Assembly (NCBI GenBank): GCA_947500435.1
Contig: CANMRV010000010.1
Span: 34,828-98,827, forward strand
Reading direction: 5' to 3'
DNA length: 64,000 nt
From: an uncultured Flavobacteriaceae bacterium
GTDB taxonomy: Bacteria; Bacteroidota; Bacteroidia; Flavobacteriales; Flavobacteriaceae
Position numbers and translations under genes: made by a program
Part shown: piece by piece, positions 16,338-24,702 of the stretch
Position numbering within the stretch: position 1 is the stretch's first letter
Layout of the letters: the number at the start of each line of letters is the position of its first letter
The notes under the pieces: model-generated
The model's input: only the letters and a program-made list of their open reading frames with translations
What the model was told of the DNA's origin: nothing
Database searches by the model: none

Positions 16338-18791
16338 ATGAAAAAAATAGTCCTCATTGCATTCATTCTCACTTCTACCTGGGTCCTCTCTCAGGAAAAT
16401 ACCAGTTATCAAAAGCCACCCGAAGCAATTTTAGATTTGGTAGATGCGCCATTAGCACCCTCAGTTCTAATTAATGATAGTGGAGAACAAATGGTACTTC
16501 GGTATAGAGATTACTACAAATCAATACAGGAGCTTTCTGAAACAGAATTACGTTTGGCAGGTTTGCGCATTAACCCTAAAACCAATATCGGTAGTAGAAC
16601 CAATTACTGGAATAATGTTAAAATCAAAACACTCAAAGGAGCTGAAATAAAACAGGTAGAAGGTTTACCTGCAAATGCAAGGCTAGCTAATTTTAGCTGG
16701 TCTCCCGACCAGACTAAAATGGCAGCAACAAATACTACTTCAGAAGGTGCGGAAGTCTGGGTGATAGATTTAAAAAAAGCGACAGCTCAGAAACTTACCG
16801 ATGCGACCTTAAATGCCAATATGCGTGACGTAATCCGTTGGTTTAAAGATGGGGGAAGTCTTTTGGTTAAAATGCTTCCTGAGGACAGAAAAGAACTAAA
16901 AAATGCGGTGCTAACCGTGCCTGAAGGACCTACAATTTCATCAAATGATGGAAAAAAAGCCCAAAACAGGACCTACCAAGATTTACTCAAAAACCCAACT
17001 GACGAATTTAACTTTGAACAATTGGCACGTTCGGAATTATATAAAGTAAATATGGATGGGTCAAAATCAAAATGGATGGATGCAAATCTTTTTTCCTCCA
17101 TAGACTTTTCACCTGATGGTGAATACGTAAAAATTGTTACCGTAAAAAGACCATTCTCTTATTTGGTTCCCTATTACAGATTTCCTTCTGAAACCAGTAT
17201 ATATGATAAAAATGGTGGTTTAGTTTCAGAGATTTTGGAAGTCCCCCTAATTGAAGACCTCCCAAAAGGTTTTATGGCAGTTCGAATGGGGATGCGTTCT
17301 ATTAGCTGGCGAAATGACAAACCATCTTCCTTGATTTATGCGCAGGCATTGGATGGTGGAGACCCCGCAAACGAAGTGGAATTTAGGGATGAAGTATTTG
17401 AAATGGATGCCCCTTTTAATAAAGCAGGTAAAAGCATCCTAAAAACAATTAACCGTTATAGTGGCATTCAATGGGGAACTAAAGATATAGCAGTAGCCTA
17501 TGACTATTGGTGGAACACTAGAAACACCAAAACCTATTTGTTTAACCCTTCAAAAAATACTCAGGAACCTAAAATTCTATCTGATAGAAATTATCAAGAT
17601 GTTTATAGTGATGCTGGTGATTTGGTAACCGAACTGAATGCCTATGGTGAATCAGTGATTGCTTTAGATAAAAATAATGATGCCTATTTATTAGGAGATG
17701 GGTACACCGAAGATGGGCAGTTTCCTTTTGTTGACAAATTCAATCTAAAAACACAAAAAACCTCAAGATTATATACGTCAAAAATTGAGGGAAAGAAAGA
17801 AGACTTAATAGAATACAAACCTAAGAAGGACCAACTACTGGTTCGCATAGAATCTCCGAATGAATACCCAAACTATTATTACAAGAGTTTAATTAAGCGA
17901 AAAGGAAAAGAACAACTCACTAATTTTGAAAACCCATTCAAAAGCATACAAGACGTTCACAAAGAGGTTATTACTTACAAAAGAGAAGACGGGCTAGAGC
18001 TAACCGGAACACTATATTTACCAGTAGGTTATAACAAAGAGAGTAAAGAAAAGAAGCCTATGATTCTTTGGGCGTATCCGCGAGAATTCAAAGATAAAAA
18101 TAGTGCTTCTCAAAACACTCAAAACCCAAATGAATTCACGTATCCTTACTGGGGTTCTCCCATATATTGGGTAACTCAGGGCTATGTAGTTTTAGATGAC
18201 GCTTCTTTTCCAATTATAGGAGAAAAAGATGAACAACCCAATGACACCTTTAGAGAACAGCTCGTTTCTAACGCAAAAGCGGCTATTGATGCAGTAGACA
18301 ATTTAGGCTATATCGACAGAAAAAAAGTAGCTGTTGGAGGTCATTCATATGGTGCCTTTATGGTAGCAAACTTACTTTCCCATTCGAATTTATTTGCTGC
18401 AGGAATAGCTCGAAGTGGAGCTTATAATAGGACATTAACTCCCTTCGGTTTCCAAAGTGAAGAACGGAATTACTGGGAAGCGCCAGAGGTATATTACACC
18501 ATGTCTCCGTTCATGCACGCAGAAAAAATGAAAACACCTTTATTATTAGTTCATGGTGAAGCAGATAATAATTCAGGTACCTATCCCATGCAAAGTGAAC
18601 GCTATTTCAACGCCTTAAAAGGTTTAGGTGCGACTGTGAGATTGGTGATGCTACCAAAAGAAAGTCATGGGTACCGCGCAAAAGAAAGTATTCTTCATCT
18701 TTTATGGGAACAAGATGAATGGTTAAACAAATATGTAAAGCAAGAAGGATTACCATTGGATCTGAAGGAAAAACCCATTGATAAAGACTAA
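16338..18791 (+). CDS. S9 family serine peptidase (glutamyl-endopeptidase-like)
   Basis: 817 residues with signal peptide MKKIVLIAFILTSTWVLSQ. The N-terminal two-thirds is a beta-propeller-like region (FSWSPDQTKMA, IDFSPDGEYVKI). The alpha/beta hydrolase domain follows from about 560. The catalytic triad is Ser670 in GGHSYGAFM, Asp743 in HGEADNNSG and His777 in KESHGYR. Propeller plus GGHSYGAFM and a C-terminal GYRAKESILH segment fit the S9D glutamyl endopeptidase/prolyl oligopeptidase group, which trims peptides in the periplasm. Its stop overlaps the stop of the convergent UbiB-like gene by 4 nt. Confidence 0.93.
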   Translation: MKKIVLIAFILTSTWVLSQENTSYQKPPEAILDLVDAPLAPSVLINDSGEQMVLRYRDYYKSIQELSETELRLAGLRINPKTNIGSRTNYWNNVKIKTLKGAEIKQVEGLPANARLANFSWSPDQTKMAATNTTSEGAEVWVIDLKKATAQKLTDATLNANMRDVIRWFKDGGSLLVKMLPEDRKELKNAVLTVPEGPTISSNDGKKAQNRTYQDLLKNPTDEFNFEQLARSELYKVNMDGSKSKWMDANLFSSIDFSPDGEYVKIVTVKRPFSYLVPYYRFPSETSIYDKNGGLVSEILEVPLIEDLPKGFMAVRMGMRSISWRNDKPSSLIYAQALDGGDPANEVEFRDEVFEMDAPFNKAGKSILKTINRYSGIQWGTKDIAVAYDYWWNTRNTKTYLFNPSKNTQEPKILSDRNYQDVYSDAGDLVTELNAYGESVIALDKNNDAYLLGDGYTEDGQFPFVDKFNLKTQKTSRLYTSKIEGKKEDLIEYKPKKDQLLVRIESPNEYPNYYYKSLIKRKGKEQLTNFENPFKSIQDVHKEVITYKREDGLELTGTLYLPVGYNKESKEKKPMILWAYPREFKDKNSASQNTQNPNEFTYPYWGSPIYWVTQGYVVLDDASFPIIGEKDEQPNDTFREQLVSNAKAAIDAVDNLGYIDRKKVAVGGHSYGAFMVANLLSHSNLFAAGIARSGAYNRTLTPFGFQSEERNYWEAPEVYYTMSPFMHAEKMKTPLLLVHGEADNNSGTYPMQSERYFNALKGLGATVRLVMLPKESHGYRAKESILHLLWEQDEWLNKYVKQEGLPLDLKEKPIDKD

Positions 18792-20098
18792 TCCAAGTAC
18801 TTTTTAAAATTGTTCACTTTTACATTTGCCTTCAAGTCATGAAGTAAGTTGAACAGTCCGAAAAAGGTGCGGTTCATATATAGAAAGTGCTTTGACCCTC
18901 TATTCCCATTCATTTTTCGTATTTCGGTGTCTTTGGAAAATTGTTCACTGAGTTCAGCTATGCTATTCCAAAAATCATCTGCCCCGAAATCGAATTCCTC
19001 TTCGTTCAAGGGTGCTGTAAAAAGAGCTAGCATTTCCTTAAACATAGCTTTGAAAAAGATAATTTCTTTGGGAGTATCATTAGGAGTTAAAATTTCTAAC
19101 TCATACATCTTCTCAGTGAAAGTAGTGTCGTTCTGAAGAATTTCTTTTTTGGATAATTCGAAATACGGAATATAAAACTCGTCAGGAACTTCCTTAATAC
19201 ACCCAAAATCTATAGCTATCAGATTTCCTTCTTCACTAACCAAAAAGTTTCCAGGATGCGGGTCTGCATGTACTTTCCTCAGGATGTGAATTTGATACAT
19301 ATAGAAATCCCATAGTGTTTGACCTAGTTTATCACCCAATTCTTGCGAGAAACTTGTTTTTGCAAATTCGCTAAGGTGAATGCCATTCATCCAATCCATT
19401 GTGATTATTCTCTCACTAGACAGGCTTTCATAATATTTAGGAAATTCGAGTCCCTCTATTAAAGAACATGATTTCGTAATCTCTTGACTTTGGGCTATTT
19501 CTAGCAAATAGTCAGTTTCTTCAAATAATTTATCTTCAACTTCCTTAAAATATTTGTCTGAATCTTTTCCTTTAATGTTAAACATTTTCAAGGCAATCGG
19601 TTTTACCAGTGCTAGGTCGCTACTGATACTTTCCGCAACACCCGGATACTGAATTTTAACTGCCAATTCCTTCCCATCCTTAGTTGCTTTATGCACCTGG
19701 CCGATACTAGCTGCATTGATAGAATCCCTATCAAAAGTGTCATATATTTCTTCAGGGAATTTTCCCAAATACTTTTTAAAAGTTTTGCGTACCAGTGGTG
19801 CAGAAAGTGGAGGAACTGAAAACTGGGAAAGTGAAAATTTATCTACGTATGCTCTAGGAAGCATATTCTTCTCCATACTGAGCATTTGGGCAACTTTTAA
19901 AGCGCTTCCTTTAAGTGATTTTAAGCCATCATAAATATCCTCGGCATTGTCCTCATTCAACTGCTCTTTTGTCAATTCGGGATTAACCAGTTTCTTGCCG
20001 TAGTACTTGACATAATTCCCTCCGATTTTGACGCCCGTTTTCATAAGCTTACTAGCTCTCTCAATCTTTCCCGTGGGAATTTTATCTAATGTCTTCAT
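18788..20098 (-). CDS. ABC1/UbiB-like atypical kinase family protein
   Basis: 436 residues. The ABC1/ADCK signature is present: KVAQMLSM (the KxGQ motif, here with Ala for Gly), NAASIGQVHKA (Ala-rich loop), LAVKIQYPG (ATP-site Lys), HADPHPGNFLV (catalytic loop) and IAIDFGCIK (DFG-like). No C-terminal membrane helices are obvious, unlike proteobacterial UbiB. Family members support isoprenoid-quinone biosynthesis or lipid handling, and bind ATP without clear protein kinase activity. It lies 21 nt downstream of the TetR gene, which suggests one operon and a local regulator. Confidence 0.92.
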   Translation of the reverse strand: MKTLDKIPTGKIERASKLMKTGVKIGGNYVKYYGKKLVNPELTKEQLNEDNAEDIYDGLKSLKGSALKVAQMLSMEKNMLPRAYVDKFSLSQFSVPPLSAPLVRKTFKKYLGKFPEEIYDTFDRDSINAASIGQVHKATKDGKELAVKIQYPGVAESISSDLALVKPIALKMFNIKGKDSDKYFKEVEDKLFEETDYLLEIAQSQEITKSCSLIEGLEFPKYYESLSSERIITMDWMNGIHLSEFAKTSFSQELGDKLGQTLWDFYMYQIHILRKVHADPHPGNFLVSEEGNLIAIDFGCIKEVPDEFYIPYFELSKKEILQNDTTFTEKMYELEILTPNDTPKEIIFFKAMFKEMLALFTAPLNEEEFDFGADDFWNSIAELSEQFSKDTEIRKMNGNRGSKHFLYMNRTFFGLFNLLHDLKANVKVNNFKKYLD

Positions 20099-20119
20099 AC
20101 ACTTTCGGAGGTTTGGGAA

Positions 20120-20779
20120 TCAAACGAACTTTTCCTTAAAAAGAAACTTTCCAAAGTCAATGATATTATCTAATGGTGTATTGTCAAAAACATCAAAAAT
20201 TGTATTGATAGACTTTTCAATAGCAATATCGGTTTTTTCGAACCCGGCAGAATCGTCATCCATCCAAAACTTTAATATGAATAGGAACTGCAGCCAGGCA
20301 CCTTCTGAAAATAATTTTGGATTGTGCTTCGTTATTTTTAAGGATTTTGTTGCATTACCATCTTCAATGAGCTCAGCAGAAAATGCTTTAACATGCCGTC
20401 TTAGCTCCTTTAGCTGCTCCATATTTTTTAGCACTGTTCTATCACTCGGCAATGCGAAGAGAACATAACTCCTATTAAGCGTCAATAGCTCAAAGAAGGA
20501 GTAAAAGAAGGTCAACATTTTGTCCTTATTCGTAAAAGAATCATATTCTTTATTTTTCTCGATTAGGCTCTTGGTATTTATAAATAATTTGGCCCAAATT
20601 GATTTTTGAATTCCTTCTACGGAGCCAAAGTTCTTGTAAAAAATTGTCTCTTGGATATCGTTGACCTTACAAAATTTATAAACGGATTTTGGCACTACTT
20701 CATGCTCCAGAACATAAGCCATATACATGGAGATAATCATGTCACCTGTAATTTTCTTTGTTTTCGTTTTTGTTGCCAT
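20120..20779 (-). CDS. TetR-family transcriptional regulator
   Basis: 219 residues. The N-terminal 60 residues form a TetR-type helix-turn-helix (ITGDMIISMYMAYVL, VYKFCKVNDIQETIFYKNFG). The rest is an all-helical ligand or dimer domain ending DFGKFLFKEKF. The ligand is unknown. It directly precedes the UbiB-like gene and probably controls that operon. A TAAATTTG box (20800-20807) lies 20 nt before the ATG. Confidence 0.85.
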   Translation of the reverse strand: MATKTKTKKITGDMIISMYMAYVLEHEVVPKSVYKFCKVNDIQETIFYKNFGSVEGIQKSIWAKLFINTKSLIEKNKEYDSFTNKDKMLTFFYSFFELLTLNRSYVLFALPSDRTVLKNMEQLKELRRHVKAFSAELIEDGNATKSLKITKHNPKLFSEGAWLQFLFILKFWMDDDSAGFEKTDIAIEKSINTIFDVFDNTPLDNIIDFGKFLFKEKFV

Positions 20780-20799
20780 TTTTATATTATTTACTATAT

Positions 20800-20807
20800 C
20801 AAATTTA
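20800..20807 (-). promoter_or_regulatory. Candidate -7 box (TAAATTTG) of the TetR-UbiB operon
   Basis: A perfect TAnnTTTG match on the minus strand, 20 nt upstream of the TetR ATG. No convincing TTG -33 box is seen at the expected distance. Confidence 0.5.
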
Positions 20808-20864
20808 CATATTGAGAGCCTGGTTTTACCTTAAGCAAAAGCTAATCTTATTGCCTAAATGTAT

Positions 20865-20897
20865 AAAAACGTGCTCCCGAGAAGAAAGCACGTTTTT
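20865..20897 (+). terminator. Orphan intrinsic terminator (no upstream gene on this strand)
   Basis: The arms AAAAACGTGCT (20865-20875) and AGCACGTTTTT (20887-20897) pair perfectly over 11 bp around an 11-nt loop. A/T flanks allow use in either direction. TetR is transcribed away to the left and htpG starts 300 nt to the right, so no annotated transcript ends here. Confidence 0.65.
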
Positions 20898-21136
20898 CAA
20901 ACAACCTAACCATTAAATAATCATCAATCAAAAAATAATCTTTTTCACAGCAACTTTTTCATTAATGACTTCGTAAATATAATTATTGTTTAATCTTTCT
21001 GCAAATTTATTCAACAATATTTTGTTAAATCTTTCACAATAAGGTATTTGCAATTTTTAGTGTGTCAGTTTGTCATTTTAACCCATTGTGGTATTTTTTT
21101 TGAGTAGTGAAGTAGAGAAACAAAACGGACTAAAAA

Positions 21137-21179
21137 ATTCCCGCCTTTACTGAAACGAGTTCAGCAAAAGTGCGGGAAT
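21137..21179 (+). repeat. 43-bp imperfect inverted repeat element, copy 2
   Basis: The outer arms are ATTCCCG/CGGGAAT and the inner arms CTGAA/TTCAG. It matches copy 1 (4798-4840, opposite strand) closely. The fifth base is C here and T there, and the paired base changes from A to G to match. It ends 20 nt before the htpG start, so it probably lies in the htpG leader. Confidence 0.75.
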
Positions 21180-21199
21180 GAAAATAAATTTCATTTTCA

Positions 21200-23089
21200 A
21201 TGGCAAAAGGTAAAATAAATGTATCGGTAGAAAATATTTTCCCGCTAATCAAGAAATTTCTTTATAGCGATCACGAAATATTTTTACGTGAATTAATATC
21301 AAATGCGACTGACGCAACGCTCAAATTAAAGCACCTGACTTCTATTGGGGAAGCTAAAGTAGAGTATGGCAATCCGATGATTGAAATCAAAGTCGATAAA
21401 GAAGGAAAGAAACTTCATATTATAGACCAAGGTATTGGTATGACTGAAGAAGAAGTGAAAAACTATATCAATCAGGTTGCTTTCTCAGGGGCTGAAGAGT
21501 TCTTGAACAAATACGAAGATGGCGCCAAAGACACTGGAATAATCGGACACTTCGGTCTAGGGTTCTACTCTGCCTTTATGGTAGCCGACAAAGTCGAAAT
21601 TATAACAAAGAGTTACAAAGACGAACCAGCTGCGCACTGGTCATGTGATGGTTCTCCCAATTTCACTTTGAAAAAAGGAAAGAAGGAGGATAGAGGTTCT
21701 GAAATTATTCTGCACATTGCGGATGATTCCACAGAATTTTTAGAAGACAACCGCATCAATGAACTTCTAAATAAGTACAACAAGTTTATGCCCATTCCGA
21801 TTAAGTTTGGAATGAAAACCGAAACGCTTCCAAAGCCAGAAGGCGCTAAGGAAGAGGATGCAGCACCAACTCAAGAAGTTGATAATATTGTTAACAATCC
21901 AAATCCAGCTTGGACGAAACAGCCCGCTGATTTAAAAGATGAAGATTATAAGGGATTCTATCGTGAGTTATATCCGATGCAATTTGAAGAGCCTTTGTTC
22001 CATATTCACTTGAACGTAGATTACCCTTTTAACCTTACGGGAATTCTTTACTTTCCGAAGTTGACACAAGATTTGAATCAGCAGAAAGATCGTATTCAAT
22101 TGTATCAGAATCAGGTTTTTGTAACGGATAATGTAGAGGGGATTGTTCCTGAATTCTTGACCATGTTAAGAGGGGTTATCGATTCACCAGATATTCCACT
22201 AAATGTTTCACGTTCTTATTTGCAAGCAGATGGCGCGGTAAAGAAGATTTCTTCTTACATCACAAGAAAAGTGGCGGACAAGTTGAATTCCCTTTTCAAA
22301 AACAACCGTGAAGAATTCGAAGCCAAATGGAATGATATTAAAATTGTCATTGAATACGGAATGCTCTCCGAAGACAAATTCTTTGAAAAAGCGGACAAGT
22401 TTGCCCTGTATCCAGCAGTAGATGGAAGCTTCTATACCTTTGAAGAACTTCAAGAAAAAATTAAAGATGCACAGACTGACAAGGATGACAAGTTGGTTGT
22501 ACTCTATGCATCTGACAAAGAGGCACAGCACAGTTATATTGAGGCTGCAAAAGCAAAAGGTTATGAGGTGCTTCTTATGGACTCCCCAATCATTGGTCAT
22601 TTAATGCAAAAGCTTGAAACCTCTAAAGAGAAGACTTCCTTTGCCCGTGTTGATGCCGACCATTTGGATAATCTTATCAAGAAAGAAGATACACAAATAT
22701 CTAAGTTATCCGATGAGGAAAAAGAAAAGCTCAAAGCAGATTTAGAAAAGGTTTTTGGAGAGAAAAGTAGCTATACAGTACAATTGGAAGCCATGGATAG
22801 TGATGCTTCGCCATTCATAATCACAGAGCCAGAATTTATGCGACGCATGAAAGAGATGCAGCAAACAGGTGGCGGTGGAATGTTCGGCATAGGCAATATG
22901 CCAGAGATGTACAATGTTGTAGTGAATACCAATCATGAATTGGTAGGAGAAATTCTAAATACCAAAACCGTTAAGAAGAAGGAACGCTTAATCAATCAAT
23001 CACTTGATTTGGCCCGTCTTTCAAAAGGTCTGCTAAAGGGTGAGGAATTGACCAATTTCATCAAACGTAGTTATGAGATGGTGAAATAG
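21200..23089 (+). CDS. htpG: Molecular chaperone HtpG (Hsp90)
   Basis: 629 residues, full length. The GHKL ATPase domain shows ELISNATDATLKL (magnesium-binding Asn), IIDQGIGMT and GIIGHFGLGFYSAFMVA (lid region). The middle domain has GILYFPKL and NVSRSYLQ, and the C-terminal dimerisation domain ends with an LTNFIKRSYEMV segment. A charged linker of about 25 residues (EGAKEEDAAPTQEVDN) lies between the N-terminal and middle domains. It is a cytosolic ATP-dependent chaperone. A terminator follows, so it is monocistronic. Confidence 0.98.
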   Translation: MAKGKINVSVENIFPLIKKFLYSDHEIFLRELISNATDATLKLKHLTSIGEAKVEYGNPMIEIKVDKEGKKLHIIDQGIGMTEEEVKNYINQVAFSGAEEFLNKYEDGAKDTGIIGHFGLGFYSAFMVADKVEIITKSYKDEPAAHWSCDGSPNFTLKKGKKEDRGSEIILHIADDSTEFLEDNRINELLNKYNKFMPIPIKFGMKTETLPKPEGAKEEDAAPTQEVDNIVNNPNPAWTKQPADLKDEDYKGFYRELYPMQFEEPLFHIHLNVDYPFNLTGILYFPKLTQDLNQQKDRIQLYQNQVFVTDNVEGIVPEFLTMLRGVIDSPDIPLNVSRSYLQADGAVKKISSYITRKVADKLNSLFKNNREEFEAKWNDIKIVIEYGMLSEDKFFEKADKFALYPAVDGSFYTFEELQEKIKDAQTDKDDKLVVLYASDKEAQHSYIEAAKAKGYEVLLMDSPIIGHLMQKLETSKEKTSFARVDADHLDNLIKKEDTQISKLSDEEKEKLKADLEKVFGEKSSYTVQLEAMDSDASPFIITEPEFMRRMKEMQQTGGGGMFGIGNMPEMYNVVVNTNHELVGEILNTKTVKKKERLINQSLDLARLSKGLLKGEELTNFIKRSYEMVK

Positions 23090-23114
23090 GAACCACCATA
23101 TGATTCAATTGTAG

Positions 23115-23145
23115 AACCGTTTCAATAAAATGAAGCGGTTTTTTT
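23115..23145 (+). terminator. Intrinsic terminator of htpG
   Basis: The stem AACCGTTTCA/TGAAGCGGTT (10 bp, one G-U pair) has a 6-nt loop and is followed directly by TTTTT. It starts 26 nt after the htpG stop codon. Confidence 0.88.
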
Positions 23146-23293
23146 GTGGAATCCATATATAGACAGGGTTCTCATTATTAAAAAATTAAGATGTACTGCT
23201 TTTCAATTATAAATTTTAACATATTTACGCTCAAAATTTATAGGAAAAATCGTCGTTCTTTCGAATAACTTTTACATCTTTGTACCCTAAGTG

Positions 23294-23311
23294 TTTTACG
23301 CCCCCGTAAAA
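23294..23311. promoter_or_regulatory. Perfect palindrome upstream of the small cupin-like gene
   Basis: TTTTACG-CCCC-CGTAAAA is a perfect 7-bp inverted repeat, followed by TATCTTTA, a near match to the -7 consensus. It lies 70 nt before the start of the 132-residue gene. It could be an operator or a leader hairpin. Confidence 0.4.
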
Positions 23312-23380
23312 TATCTTTAGCCCCTCTCAATTTCCTGAACTGCTTGTGTTGAATTTATTGTCTAACACAAAGGGGTACTC

Positions 23381-23779
23381 ATGACCATTACTGAACTAAA
23401 TCCAAAAGGTAATTTTGACTCTTGGGATGCGTCCAAATTAAAAGAGCTAAAAAAGGACAACTTTAGCGATGCTGTAGGAAAGGCACTTTTTGAAAATGAG
23501 GAAATCATACTCTGGAAAATAATTTTGGAGCCTTTCGAACGTCTTCCATTTAGGCGTCATACCAACAATTATAGTAGCACCTTTTTTGCCACAGGCCTTA
23601 TTCTTTGCCGAAATATGAACGGCAGAATAATTCTAGCACGTGTAGAAAAAGGAGATCACTATTATTGGGAATGCCGTGGTAAAGAAGTTATTCAAGATAT
23701 AGAAAACATTGGTGAGACTACCATAAAAATCGCGGTGGTAGAGGAAAAAGTGAAAATTACCGAAAAAGCCAAAAAGTAG
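23381..23779 (+). CDS. Small hypothetical protein, possible single-domain cupin
   Basis: 132 residues, no signal peptide. After a polar N-terminus the sequence is strand-rich: IILWKIILEPFERLPFRRH, then TGLILCRNMNGRIILARVEKG, then ETTIKIAVVEEKVKI. The LEPFERLPFRRH segment looks like the first cupin motif (G..xPxHxH) in weak form. Only two His are available there and in GDHYYW, so metal binding is doubtful. I do not recognise a named family. It converges on inositol oxygenase with a 35-nt gap, which may or may not be functional linkage. The lysine-rich tail is unstructured. Confidence 0.6.
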   Translation: MTITELNPKGNFDSWDASKLKELKKDNFSDAVGKALFENEEIILWKIILEPFERLPFRRHTNNYSSTFFATGLILCRNMNGRIILARVEKGDHYYWECRGKEVIQDIENIGETTIKIAVVEEKVKITEKAKK

Positions 23780-23814
23780 ACCATGGCTACCAATTAAATT
23801 AATACCGACTTATT

Positions 23815-24627
23815 TTACCAATAGATAGGTCCGTCTCCCAAGTACTTCTCAGCTATCGGTTGATAGTAATCTAAAACCTCTTCCAAGTCATAAACTTTTT
23901 GACTTTTGGTATAAAGGTCGAATTTGTTAAAGTCACGAATAATTTTCAGGTATTCTCCATCTTTGTCATTCACCAATTCGGTATATGCTCCACCAGAATG
24001 CCAAGGGTAGAAAGAATGATAGCGAATCATTACCATAGCCTCCTCAGGAAGTTTGTTGTCCTCATGGTTATTTAAAACTTGGTACAAATATTCATCATGT
24101 CCCCAGGCTAAATCAACATTATCTATACCACAACCTTTTTCGTAAATACCGGTTGAGGTACTATAAGTATCATTTTGCATATCTGGATTTAGAACATTGA
24201 ACTCAGGATATACACAAGAATCTGGTAAGGCACACCCTACTACAAAAACATCACCTACCATTCCCCATTGTTCTGCTTGACTGGTACCATCTTCGTCACT
24301 TCCCCAAAGGAACATCACTTTTCCCAGGTCGTGAATGAGTCCGGTTAATTGCATCCAATCAGGTCGCCCATCGGCACGAATGGCCTCAGCGCTTTGTATC
24401 AAATGCTGTACGTTTGGTAGATCTAAATCAGGATCACTAACATCGATAAGGCTGTTTAAATGTCGCATTGCTTCCCAAAGATCCATAGGTTTATCAAACT
24501 TTAGGTATTTTTTATGCATGCTTTGTACATAATCCAAAGTCTGATTTTTGCGCATCTTTCTATAATGCTCTTTTACAGCAACCGAAACATCAGGTGCATC
24601 GTAATTTCTAAATTCCTTTTTTTCCAT
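23815..24627 (-). CDS. Inositol oxygenase (MIOX family)
   Basis: 270 residues from ATG 24627 (MEKKEFRNYDAP). An ATG at 24663 would add 12 residues with no family similarity. MIOX is a di-iron oxygenase that converts myo-inositol to D-glucuronate. The diagnostic HD-domain ligands are visible: QLTGLIHDLGKVMFLWG (His-Asp pair), NNHEDNKLPEEA and MIRYHSFYPWHSGGAY, plus AWGHDEYLYQVL. The C-terminus ends GDGPIYW, close to eukaryotic MIOX. The length matches the enzyme core. The sodium symporter gene directly upstream, on the same strand, probably supplies the substrate. Confidence 0.93.
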   Translation of the reverse strand: MEKKEFRNYDAPDVSVAVKEHYRKMRKNQTLDYVQSMHKKYLKFDKPMDLWEAMRHLNSLIDVSDPDLDLPNVQHLIQSAEAIRADGRPDWMQLTGLIHDLGKVMFLWGSDEDGTSQAEQWGMVGDVFVVGCALPDSCVYPEFNVLNPDMQNDTYSTSTGIYEKGCGIDNVDLAWGHDEYLYQVLNNHEDNKLPEEAMVMIRYHSFYPWHSGGAYTELVNDKDGEYLKIIRDFNKFDLYTKSQKVYDLEEVLDYYQPIAEKYLGDGPIYW

Positions 24628-24702
24628 GGCAAAATCAATTCTAAACTGACATTTCAAGTTCAAAAAACATCCTCCTAACCCCCTTCAAAGAGGGAATCGC
24701 TA

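Larger units (their letters stand above)
20780..21199. other. 420-nt intergenic region between TetR and htpG
   Basis: It contains the TetR -7 box, a perfect 11-bp hairpin with T-tract (20865-20897), an AT-rich stretch, and the 43-bp hairpin element copy 2 just before htpG. No open reading frame of note and no tRNA-like fold were seen. The htpG promoter must be here. No CIRCE-type inverted repeat (TTAGCACTC-N9-GAGTGCTAA) was found. Confidence 0.7.

Noticed and set aside
20780..21199. Heat-shock operator (CIRCE) upstream of htpG
   Set aside because: The expected TTAGCACTC-N9-GAGTGCTAA arms were not found. The visible hairpins have other sequences.
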